A DNA stretch of 34,611 bases, from the NCBI GenBank assembly GCA_016206145.1, contig JACQSA010000051.1, forward strand, positions 1 to 34,611, given 5' to 3'. Of this stretch, positions 1-10,400 are shown piece by piece (position 1 is the stretch's first letter; every line of letters begins with the position of its first letter). The stretch is from Candidatus Uhrbacteria bacterium. GTDB taxonomy: Bacteria; Patescibacteriota; Patescibacteriia; JACQRZ01. The translations under genes were made by a program, and so were the position numbers. Under the pieces are notes generated by a model. The model worked only from the letters and a program-made list of their open reading frames with translations. It made no database searches and was not told the DNA's origin.

Positions 1-26
1 TACTTGCATATATACGTCTCAAAATT

Positions 27-3000
27 TTAGAAACGATCCTGTCCCCATGCGTTTCTGGCATAAAAACGGCTGTTTTCTTTAAGCCACTCACGACCATCTT
101 TCTTTATCTTGGTAACAATCGCATGTCCTTCCTCTCCCAACTGGTCAGCAAGACTTTGAAAAACGTCTTTAATTTCTAAGGTTGAAAATGGATTTTCAAG
201 ATCAGGGATACGGATATTCATATTCTTCAATTCTACTGCAAAATCTTTCCCTAATCTTTTACTAAACTCAGCAGCCTCTATATTCGCTGTAATACCTGCC
301 ATAATGTTCGCACCATTTGCTTTTCCTCGATCAGCAAGTTTCCCCGCCATATTTCTTATAGCGGCCATGACATGAGTTGCCATATCCGGATTATCACTTC
401 CTTCAGGGTCCAAATATTTGGTTATCATTTTCATGATCGGAGTATCTGGATTTTGGAGTAGGGAATTATGTAGGGTCAATATCATATATGGAGCGACATC
501 GTCATCCTTCATGGCATTTTCAAAAAGCCTTTCATTGAATTCTCTATCCGGACCCTGAAAACCATCTTTTGTGATATTGAAAAGGTCTGGATTGTCAATA
601 TACGCACGGGTCATGCCTGCAGTTTTTCCCATCATCATAAAATCGTGTGTCGCATTGCCATCTTTATCTTTATCCTTACCCTGTTCTCTCATCTCTTTGA
701 TTGATTTAATAGATGCTGATTTCATTGCTGCCTCAATAATGGGATTACTTTTCATATCCATGAGATGTCCAGCAGAAATATTGTTTGCAAGACGGTTAAT
801 CGCCTTTAGTAAATCCGCGCTAATCGCGTCAGGACGTGATGCAATATCCTTGAGTGATATACGCCCTTTTTCGAGTAAATGCACAAGTTGTTCAGGGGTC
901 ATGCCAAATGCTTGGCTCGGATATTTCGACCATACGTCAAAATCAAATGCCTCCAATGCTCCCGCTCTTCCGCCACGTTGGGCAAAAAGCGTACGCGCTC
1001 CATCAATTTCTTCAGTGGTATAAAGCTGACGTTTCATCATTTCTTTTTGCGCCGCCATTTGATCGGTATTGGAAAACCCTTTTACTGCCCCGGCGGCAAT
1101 GGCTTTAACCACCTCGTCTCGCAGGCCGGAAACATGTTTTTGCGCCGATGCAATCGTTTCATTTTGAAGATCATCCATATCTCTCATCACACGCCTTCCG
1201 AATCCATCAATCCCATTTGCCATATCTCCCAAATACGGGAGTAAGAGGCCCGCCCCACCGCCCACAGCAGAAAGTACAGCGGCGCCAGCAAATTGTCCGC
1301 TCCGTAACATCACGTCTGGAGCCAAAGACATTCCACGCGCAATCGCACCTTTAAATTCTAAACTCTGTGCATTTAATTTATACTTATCTGAATCCATATC
1401 AAGTCCCACAGCTTCACTGCGCAGATCAGAGGCAATCTTCTTTTTCAGTGCGGCAAATCCTCCATCTGGATCTTCCTTACGACCATCCAAAAAGTCTGCG
1501 TACCCTCTTTCTTTTATTGCTTGTTTTTTAAATTCGTCAGCTTCCCCCAGCATTTCAGCTTTTGATTTTCCGTATTTCTCTTCAAATTCCTTATCCGTCA
1601 ACTTGGATGTATTCGCTTTATCTTCCAAATCTTTTGCATTTTCTTCAATCCGATCAGCCTTACGCCGTTTTCCGTCGGGGGTCAATATACCATCAACAGA
1701 TTCTATTTTATTGCTTATGCCATCGAGATCATCTTTGAGTGCCTGAAGCTCTGATGCTTTTTTCTTCAGTTCGTTAATATTCCCTCGTAAACTTGCGTCA
1801 TCAGCCTCTTTCGCTTTTTCATCAACTTGCTGGGCTTTTTCATCTCTTTCCCGCTCAAGCTCTGCCCTTCTCGCCAGTAAGGCTGCGGGCGATTCGGCAA
1901 GTTTGGCATCATCCTCAAGCTCTGTCATCTTTTTCTTCATTCCTTCAATGCGTTTCAACCGTTTCCCGCGCTCTTCATCTGATTCATTTTCTGGAAATTC
2001 TCTTTCTGCCTGTTCAATTTCTTCTGCAAGAACAGCCTTCATCCTACGAAAATCATCTGGCTTTGACTCAAGTCGAGCGGCTCTCTCCCTTCTATTTCTT
2101 GCTTCTTGTTCTGTTTCTCCGGATTTGTTTTTCTGATCTTGCGCATCTCCAGCGAGATCGGCAAGTTTCTCTGCCAACGCTCTCTTTGGCTCAGTGTACA
2201 TTTTATTCCACATTTCGCGCGGCTTTTTCATAATATCTCGCGTAGCAACCCACTTTGCTGCCATATCTTTTGCACCGCCCACAGCAGCTGCCGCGACACC
2301 GATAGGCCTCCCCCACCGCACCAAGCTCTCTTTAACTTTCTCTTCTCGCGCCTTCTGGCGCATTTTTGAAAACATATCATACCGCTCCCGCGCCCAACGC
2401 ATCGGCGAAGGGCCTTTCTTACCTGCGGCGTATGCGCGAGCGCCTTCGACTACTCCTCCTGCCATTTTGCCGCCTTCTACGCCAAGCTGTTGTGCAACTA
2501 CCATGGAGCCGAGTAGCATCACGATCCCGAGGAACGTGCCAAGCGTGCTTTGGGGACTGCCAAGCGCAGTGCCGACGCTGCCGGAAAAACCTGAAAGCGC
2601 ATTCGGATCAACAGGAGGTACGGCAGAAATTACCGTGCCTAGTTCAGGGCGCGCATCTGGATTTGATCCGCCGGCCAATTGCAGGGTGGTAAATGAAAGC
2701 CATAGAAAAAACATCATGATAGGCCCCACGATCAAATAATTCACAAACTGATCCCACCATTTTTTCCCAAATCCCTTGTCATCGGGAAGAGCCGAAAGAA
2801 AAAACGCAGCAGGAGACAAGACCACAAGAAACCAAAGCGCGACCACACGCGCAATCAAGATGTAAAGCATGACCACTACCACGACAAGAGCAATGACCAT
2901 GAAAATAAATGCAAGGATAAGGGAGGCAAATACTCCAACCACGTCCACTTTTGCGGGACCCGCGGCTGAGGCATAATTCAAAAACTGGTCAATTCCTAGT

Positions 3001-3584
3001 AACCCCACAAAATTACCTCCTGCGGTATTTTCTACTGCTCCCACAAACGTAAGCATCACTATATTTGAAAAATCAATGGCAAGCCCGGCAATGGTTTTTG
3101 AAAAATTGATAAGAATCGCCGCGCTGATCAATTTTGGCAAAGTTTTTGAATATGTGTATTTCTCATGCTGGAGTATGGTCCCTATTGCGATTGCGAGTAA
3201 AATAAGCACAAAAAACATATTGCATAAATCCCTGATGATTTCCCACCCGCGCGTTACGGGAATCGAATCAATAAATTGCGTGTATTGGGAAACATCCACG
3301 ATCATATTTATCACAACGAGGAAGAGGCCCGTGAGAGCTTTCAAAATCCCTTCCACGATAACAACGATACCTCCAAGAATCTGATCCTGGAACATCTTGA
3401 CAGCAAGAGCTCCTGTGAATAGCGTTAGTGCCCCGCCAATAAGTAGAGGCGCGACGAACGCCTCCCCCTTACTCGCAAACCCAAACACACCCGCAAAAAC
3501 CAACACAAAAACCGCCATGGCACTTGCATAGCGCCAACGCTTTTGTGTGCGGATATAGATTGTGAAGACTGTGATGGGGTTCAT
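27..3584 (-). CDS. TrbL/VirB6-like polytopic membrane protein with long charged coiled-coil C-terminal region
   Basis: 1185-aa ORF; N-terminal ~380 aa with multiple hydrophobic helices (e.g. VVGVFASLILAFIFMVIALVVVVVMLYILIARVVALWFLVVLSPAAFF), then a K/E/R-rich coiled-coil region; resembles TrbL/VirB6-type proteins common in CPR genomes. Confidence 0.75.
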   Translation of the reverse strand: MNPITVFTIYIRTQKRWRYASAMAVFVLVFAGVFGFASKGEAFVAPLLIGGALTLFTGALAVKMFQDQILGGIVVIVEGILKALTGLFLVVINMIVDVSQYTQFIDSIPVTRGWEIIRDLCNMFFVLILLAIAIGTILQHEKYTYSKTLPKLISAAILINFSKTIAGLAIDFSNIVMLTFVGAVENTAGGNFVGLLGIDQFLNYASAAGPAKVDVVGVFASLILAFIFMVIALVVVVVMLYILIARVVALWFLVVLSPAAFFLSALPDDKGFGKKWWDQFVNYLIVGPIMMFFLWLSFTTLQLAGGSNPDARPELGTVISAVPPVDPNALSGFSGSVGTALGSPQSTLGTFLGIVMLLGSMVVAQQLGVEGGKMAGGVVEGARAYAAGKKGPSPMRWARERYDMFSKMRQKAREEKVKESLVRWGRPIGVAAAAVGGAKDMAAKWVATRDIMKKPREMWNKMYTEPKRALAEKLADLAGDAQDQKNKSGETEQEARNRRERAARLESKPDDFRRMKAVLAEEIEQAEREFPENESDEERGKRLKRIEGMKKKMTELEDDAKLAESPAALLARRAELERERDEKAQQVDEKAKEADDASLRGNINELKKKASELQALKDDLDGISNKIESVDGILTPDGKRRKADRIEENAKDLEDKANTSKLTDKEFEEKYGKSKAEMLGEADEFKKQAIKERGYADFLDGRKEDPDGGFAALKKKIASDLRSEAVGLDMDSDKYKLNAQSLEFKGAIARGMSLAPDVMLRSGQFAGAAVLSAVGGGAGLLLPYLGDMANGIDGFGRRVMRDMDDLQNETIASAQKHVSGLRDEVVKAIAAGAVKGFSNTDQMAAQKEMMKRQLYTTEEIDGARTLFAQRGGRAGALEAFDFDVWSKYPSQAFGMTPEQLVHLLEKGRISLKDIASRPDAISADLLKAINRLANNISAGHLMDMKSNPIIEAAMKSASIKSIKEMREQGKDKDKDGNATHDFMMMGKTAGMTRAYIDNPDLFNITKDGFQGPDREFNERLFENAMKDDDVAPYMILTLHNSLLQNPDTPIMKMITKYLDPEGSDNPDMATHVMAAIRNMAGKLADRGKANGANIMAGITANIEAAEFSKRLGKDFAVELKNMNIRIPDLENPFSTLEIKDVFQSLADQLGEEGHAIVTKIKKDGREWLKENSRFYARNAWGQDRF

Positions 3585-3587
3585 TGC
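3531..3587. repeat. Direct repeat copy A (5' end of TrbL-like gene)
   Basis: gcgccaacgcttttgtgtgcggatatagattgtgaagactgtgat (45 nt identical to 4345-4389), extending to 57 nt with 2 mismatches. Confidence 0.95.
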
Positions 3588-3593
3588 GAGGAA

Positions 3594-3599
3594 ATTATA
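3594..3599 (-). promoter_or_regulatory. Extended -10 element (TGGTATAAT) 9 nt upstream of the TrbL-like start codon
   Basis: Minus strand reads TTTATGGTATAATTTCCTCGCAATGAACCCC; consensus TATAAT with TGn extension. Confidence 0.5.
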
Positions 3600-3710
3600 C
3601 CATAAATAAAGGGAGGATACATATCAACAGACGATCACTTGCATACGTTATATTTCTATGGTATTGTATTTGTACGAGTGGCAGGAGTGTCATTCGCCAA
3701 TCAACTGCAG

Positions 3711-3734
3711 AATCCCGCTTATGCGGGATTTTTT
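3711..3734 (+). terminator. Intrinsic terminator-like hairpin, T-tract on the + strand
   Basis: aATCCCGCttatGCGGGATttttt; overlaps the 3' end of the NYN gene, whose TAA lies in the loop. Confidence 0.5.
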
Positions 3735-4333
3735 GCTCTCCTTACATCCATTTTCAATAACTCCTTCCTGAAATCGACAATGTCAAAATATCGTGTTGCA
3801 GCCGGTGGTAATTCTTTTGCGATATGACCTGCCCGAGAAAATATTATGACTATCTTCCCCTGCCCTCTGAGAAACTTTATTAGATATTCAAAATCGCAAT
3901 CTCCCGAAAATAGAATAAAGGTATCATAAGATTGCAAACGAAATACAGCATCAACTGCGATTTCTACATCAAAATTTGCCTTCCTATGCGGCAGTTCTGG
4001 GGTATGATCTGCATAATTCTTAAGAGGTTTTGTATTAAGTCTATAAGTGAGATTACTGAGAAAAGAAAGAAATTTTCTATGACCGACAGTTTGAAAGTCA
4101 GGTGTGTAAAATTTAATTTCTTCAACACTGCCTTCTTTTTGAAAAAACTCTTTAATCTTCTTATAGTCAACTCTGTAACGTAAGTCGCTGGCTGAATTCT
4201 TTCTCAATACATCTGTAATGTCCTTTGGATTAACCCACATATCCTGAACAGATCGTTCAAGGTTAGCCGCATCGATAGCCACAAAAACTCTCCCTTTCAT
4301 AGCACGACGTATTGATTCAATATAATCGTTCAT
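3719..4333 (-). CDS. NYN (LabA/PIN-like) domain protein, putative nuclease
   Basis: Start at ATG AAC GAT TAT (MNDYIESIRR); motifs VAIDAANLERS, ANFDVEIAVDAVFRLQSYDTFILFSGDCDFEYLIKFLRGQGKIVIIF typical of NYN domains, with conserved acidic residues. Confidence 0.8.
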   Translation of the reverse strand: MNDYIESIRRAMKGRVFVAIDAANLERSVQDMWVNPKDITDVLRKNSASDLRYRVDYKKIKEFFQKEGSVEEIKFYTPDFQTVGHRKFLSFLSNLTYRLNTKPLKNYADHTPELPHRKANFDVEIAVDAVFRLQSYDTFILFSGDCDFEYLIKFLRGQGKIVIIFSRAGHIAKELPPAATRYFDIVDFRKELLKMDVRRAKNPA

Positions 4334-4398
4334 ACATATGTCATGCGCCAACGCTTTTGTGTGCGGATATAGATTGTGAAGACTGTGATTGGGGTCAT
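4330..4398 (-). CDS. 22-codon leader ORF derived from a duplicated 5' end of the TrbL-like gene
   Basis: ATGACCCCAATCACAGTC... encodes MTPITVFTIYIRTQKRWRMTYV; its TGA overlaps the NYN ATG as ATGA. Confidence 0.45.
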   Translation of the reverse strand: MTPITVFTIYIRTQKRWRMTYV

Positions 4399-4401
4399 TG
4401 C
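4345..4401. repeat. Direct repeat copy B, upstream of the NYN gene
   Basis: Second copy of the repeat at 3531-3587, 814 bp away; the NYN gene lies between the copies. Confidence 0.95.
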
Positions 4402-4408
4402 AATCAAT

Positions 4409-7400
4409 TTAATTTGAGATCGATGCGGTTTGAGCTTCGTACAAATTATACTTTGTTCGGGCATCTGCTTCTGGCCAGTCTTTTGAAGCGTCCTCGCGAA
4501 GTGGGAACGTAGCAAGATCATACTTATACTGCCAGCTCGAAGGCGTTATTCCCCATTTATCATCGCTATCCTTATACACTGTCCCGCATGTAGCGGCTTT
4601 TGCTTCCCAGTTGTCCATGGTGTAAATGCAAATATGCTTGCCATTCGGTTTTCCATCTCCGTAAATGTGACTGAATTCGAACGGCAGATCATCGGAATTT
4701 GTTGTGGTGCCATTGACCGCAGGGCCCGGCCGCTCATTTTTTCCACTGCCTTCTTTGTTTGAGTTCGTATACTCATATCTTCTTCCATCGCCCCAATCCA
4801 CAATGATCTTACGCAGAGGGAGTTGGTCATTATTTGGCACATCAACCCAAAAACTGATGCGCACCTTTGGATACAAAAGGAAGTCGTGATCAAAATGGAA
4901 TCCTCCTGTATCGCCTTTCGTGTATTTGTCACCGGCCGGCATAGGAATAGCCGGCGAAGTCACTGGCGCGCGCCCCTGCGCTTCGGTGCGAGATGTATCC
5001 CACATGGTTTGGAGTTTGCCAGCGTCAGAACCAACAAATTTCGTACCATCCCATGAAGCTGTTTTTTCATACTTACACTCGTCCGGCCCACCTGAAATGC
5101 AAACACCAAATATTATTGCGGTACACGGCGGGGTATAACACTTCCACTTCCAGTACTCATACGCTTTGGCAAAAACGCTTGTGCGGAGAGTATCGATAGG
5201 CTCGCGAGTAAGAGACGGGTATACTGAAATATCTGTATCTTTATCCGTATGTGGTTTTGAAAAGGATTTCACATTAAAGCCTGGGTTTTCGGTTCCTGGT
5301 ATTAATTTTTCTTTACCTGTTGTATAAGTTTTTGTCTCATTATAGGACCACAAATAATTTTTCTGAGTCGCAGTATTAAATTCAGTATAAAACTCATCGC
5401 GATCCCATAATGCACGTTGAGCCTTTAACACTACCCGCTGTGCAGGATTTACAGAAGTGAGGAAGGACTTACCCCCCAATGTGAGATATGTACCATGCCG
5501 CCCCTGATTGTCAGCATTGGAATCAGATGCAACAGGATTTTTTGTTTGCTCATACAATCCAACATTTTGCCCGTTGGTAGTTATGGGCTTGACAAACGCG
5601 GTACAGTAATTGATAAACCGATTTTGTGCTTGATGATGTACGGTCGTGGTGTTTTTCTTGAAATAAATTTTGGTGCTTACTGCCACCGCCTGATCGCCAC
5701 CGCCTGACGCATCGCAATACAGCCATTTCCATCCTGCCAACCTCTCTATACCGTTAACATTTGCAATCACGGGACCAATTACCACAAAGTTTTTCTCTTC
5801 ATTACATGATTCATTCCAATATGACTTTTTTTGACCTTGACTATTTGTCCACGCTCCCAGATTTTCTGTCGCAACTTGCCAGCACAAAGCTCTTCCGCCT
5901 TGATTATTGTTATAAATACACTTACGGTCATGACCTCCCCAGCCTCCTGCTTTTTCATCGAAATAAAATCCAACATCATTCCTTGGCTCTGGCGTACTAT
6001 CATCCCATCTTTTTCCTGCATAAATCCTATTACTCACCCCTGACTGAACAAGATACGTTTCGTCAGAATAGCCGCGAGGATTATCGACGCCATCTTCACT
6101 CATACCACTATCAATAAGTTGTTTAAATTCAGTACGCGTAGCTCCTTCTAATATATATTCGATCATATAAATGGAGTCCATAGCGAATCCGTAACTTGTG
6201 CCATTAGGAATGCCATCAGAAACTACCTCTCTGGAATTCACTCCAAGTGAAGGAAGATTAACTTCACTACCCGTATATCCTGTTCTAGCGGCAGTGTCGT
6301 CTATTTGATCGCCTCCCCACCCAAGTAGCTGACCAATAAAACTAGCCAAACCTCCGGCTATTCCAAAAACTGCACAGCCTGCACCTCCGCCAGGTATTGC
6401 GCCAACGCCTCCAACCCAAACTGTTGATACTGACCCTACTGTTGTGCCAACCAGGCAGGATGCTCCTGCCGCATTACCAACATTGTTCCAAAAATTGCTA
6501 TTAAATTCCGTCATGACAAGAAGACGGCTTCCCGCTGAAGTAATGTCCGGATTATTTTTTAATCTATCCCTATCTAAATAGCCGTCAGATTTATTCAGAT
6601 TGGAAGAATCACGGGTTTGATAACACTTTATAGAAGCACTGCCAACTGGACAGTCGGAAAGTGGAAGCGATTTTTCATACAACCAATGGTCTCTAGTGTA
6701 TGTGGCGGGTGTACTGTCGGGGTCTGCCATACCGAAATTGCCTGTGGGATCTTCTTCAACAGCAGAGCTCGACGCGATTTCGGTTGGATTTGATTGCTCT
6801 ACGCAAAAAGAAATACCCGTAATGCCACCACTTGCATACGACGACGCTGGCGCCCCTAGATTGGCAGCTGCTGCACTGCTGGCTGTTTGATTTGAAAGAG
6901 TAATGGGGTTCCACAGTAGGCAGGCCTGAGAGTAGCTTCTATAGACACAGGGGCCATCGGAGCCACAATCATCCGGGATATTGCCAGCTTCGCAGTTGCC
7001 AAGCACACTCCCTCCAATTATACGATTCATATTCTTCGCGCACACTTTTCCAGTTCTCTCCTTTCCATATCTGGTCTGCCACTGCGGGTACGGTTCCAAG
7101 CAATACCCGTATACGCCGACGAATTTCTCTGCGGTGCCGCTGATATAATTACACGCGTCATTCCATACGTTTTTATTTTTGCTGTCAACGCGGACTTTTG
7201 GAGAATCCGAACGCGGATACAGCCGGCATGAACTTGCGACTTCTGTAACGCCGGATATATTGATCTTATTCTGCAGTCTTTCATCGGGATCTTTTATAGT
7301 TGGACCAAGACTATCACTCGCAAGCGGTGCATTCGCGCCAGTAAACGATTGTATCCACGGAAGGAAATAACTGTCGCGGCCGGAAGGATTTTTGGTCGTA

Positions 7401-10400
7401 TAGTCGTCTTTAAAGACCATGTTTGGGCGAGCATACCCGGAGAGTCCGGCAAACGAAAGATCGAGCTCGTGGTATTTATCCGGGGTAAGCCGTATTGAGC
7501 CATCTGCATTCCGTATTTGCAGATAGGGTGCTTTAAAATTACCGGCAAGTGATGCGGTCGGAGACGGTTGGCAATTATGACCTGCCGCAAGGTCTTTATT
7601 CCAATAACATTCTACATCGCTCTCGCATAAACCCTTTACCAGAGAACTGCAATATGTAATCAAGTCATCTGATGTCGGGTTTGTAATGCACTCAACTCCT
7701 GAGGAACATGGCGTAAAGCGGGTACAACGTTCTGCGTTATTTTTACACACTCCAAGCGGAATACATTCGCCAACGCATCTTGTGCCGGTGCACTGGCAAT
7801 CACGGTTTTCCGAACACCGACTGCTTATATGTTCTCCCTTACACGTCCCAAGGGCAGGCAACGCAGGAACAATACATCCTCCATTTGCATTTCTCTTTAG
7901 GCAGGGGATGCGTTCAGTGCAAATCTTGCGGTTTGGATCGCCTTGCACGCGGATATCGTTCGCGCAGTCCAAGGAAACTTTACATTCGCGATCGAGTTTG
8001 CCTTTGAGTAAGATATTTGCGTCATTTGCTGTCGCGGGGGCATTTCGAGAATCAGCAATATTCAAAGTAATGCCGCGTTTTGTCTTAAAATAATCATTGT
8101 AGTACGCCGATGAATTATATATCTTTGCCTCTGCGTCAGGATCAGTGTCCTGTAAAAGAATGCATCCGTTTTCTATATTGAGTTCACCTGAACATTCTTT
8201 TTGGGTATCTCTCACGTCGCCCAGATATGTGCGATATACCTTACACGAAGCGCCGCTCACTCCTTTTGTCGGATCAAGCCTTCCATAATCGCTCCTCAAG
8301 GTGCCATTGCCGGGATCTTGTACAGGGCAATGTGGATTACCATCTCCACACTCAATACATTCGGGATCTTTGTATTTTCGACACCCGACCGCGTTTGAAG
8401 GACACTGCTTGAAATATTTCGCAGGCCCCTGATCGTTCCAATAGGTAATTGTCGGGGCAGAAATTTCGAGTTTTGATTGAGTGGTATTATACGTTTCAAA
8501 CGCGTGGGAGTATGCGGCCGGACCTCCGCCTTTGCCAGTAGTACTGTCTACACTATCACAGCTTATCAAGGCATCACATCTTCCTGTATATACGGCACTC
8601 TCAAGACCACTACAATCATCGTCCGACTGGCACGCGTAAGAAGGATAGTACAGTTCGTTTTCTTGATTTTTTTCATCATCCAAAAGATCGCCTGATTTCT
8701 TGCGGCATGCTTTATAAAACCAGCCTTCTTTGGGTTCTGTTGCGCCCTCTCCTTTAAATACATTGCCTTTTGTCCAGTAGCAAAGATTTTTTCCGGGAGT
8801 TTTGAAATACCGTTTTGCGCTTTCAGTATTGTACGCTTTGCATCCTTGCTCTTCTTGTTTACACACACCTGCCTTATACCCTTCCGAGATTACTGTGGGT
8901 GCTACATCTGATAGTTTCGCAAGGTTTTGGGTGATCTGATCCGGAGTGATCTTATAAAACACAGTCTGCCACTCCTCTTTGTATCCATCGTTTGCAGTCG
9001 TTGAGCTTGCGACTCCGTTAGAGACTGTTACTGTTGTCACTGTGCCTGAAGTATCGGCTTTCCTGTGTTCACGCGTTTTTACGGGTGCTCCGTATGCAGT
9101 GCAATTTGCCTCTTCGGACCTGCATTGCACATTGGGTTTGTCTACAAGATATTTCGGCGATTCATAGCTAACATATACACCAAACCGCTTCCCGCTAACA
9201 GTGGAAATGTATTCATCAAAACATTTGCCTTGATCAGTCAATGTTTCATCCGGTAAAGCTTGTCTTGCATCTGCGGTGGAAGTGTTTTTATCTGTCGAGC
9301 ACCGCAGGATATTTGTCGGTTGACTGTCGAGGGTCTCATTTGGAAAGAATGACCATCTCCATTCCTTAAATTCTCGACAACCCACAAAAGGAAGGGGGCA
9401 CACATTTGTGAAACCGGAAAATGCTAACGGCGTTTCAATCTCAGGAGTACTATAGAGTCGGCAAGAAGTCTGATACGTGCCGGATCCGTTCATCTCGCAC
9501 GCTTCTGGCCGCGCACTTTCTGTCTTTGTGGAAGTGTCTATCGCGTATATGGTTGCACCATCGGATTCTTTGATAAAAATAGTGTCTAAAAATGCCTGAG
9601 AAAGAGTCGTGCCTGTGGGAGGCGTAATGCGGATCGCCACGCTAGTGGTGGTTGCATTTTCTATGGTGAAATTGAAATACTGCCAGCCTGAGGTTGTAAA
9701 GGTCGCACTCGCAAGGGTATTTGTAGGAGTAATGCCTGCCGTATCCTTGCCGATAATGGCAAGGGTTGATGTCCCGACTGCTTTTGCATTCAAGGTAAGC
9801 GTATAACTCTTGAGAGAGGAAAGAACAATTTGTTTTTCTGCTTCAAGTGATCCGGCACTTGATGTGATGCGCAGGCTCCTCCCTCCTACGGTTTCCGCTT
9901 CCCGGGAAGTGTCTACGCTTGTATCCGGCCCCCATCCGGATCGGAATGGTTCTTTCTCAAATGTATCCCGTATGATCACAGAGTAATTGCCGGCAGTCGT
10001 GGAAGAATATGCGCGACATCCCACTGCAGACGCAGAGCACTGCGCGCTTAATGATCTGGAAATAAACCTTCCGGCAGCGTTATCTGCAGCACGACGATAT
10101 TCACTGCAGTCATCGGTTTGATACACAAGCTTGTCTATGTAACGATACGAGACTGCTCCTGCTGCGCTGATAAACTCGCGGCACGTGAGAGGTTGAGTAG
10201 GGGTATTAAATTGGTCAGAAAAAATCTTTGCGTCGCATGTGCAAGCGCTCCCTACCGCACAGGCAGGGTCACCGCTCGCATCTGCCTTCAGATAAAACGC
10301 AACAGGTTGCCTGCCGCCCTGTTCAGACCCGTAGTAACTATAAAACACAGTGCGGTTTTCCGGCGTATCTTTACTGACAAATTCGCACGCAGAAGTTTTT

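Noticed and set aside
571-3384. Many + strand ORFs of 60-180 aa overlapping the TrbL-like gene
   Set aside because: Antisense to a convincing long CDS, no recognisable domains; shadow ORFs.
4333-4351. NYN start at the TTG codon (MAHDIC...) listed in the ORF track
   Set aside because: Lies within the duplicated repeat; ATG at 4333 gives ATGA overlap with the leader ORF and a better start.
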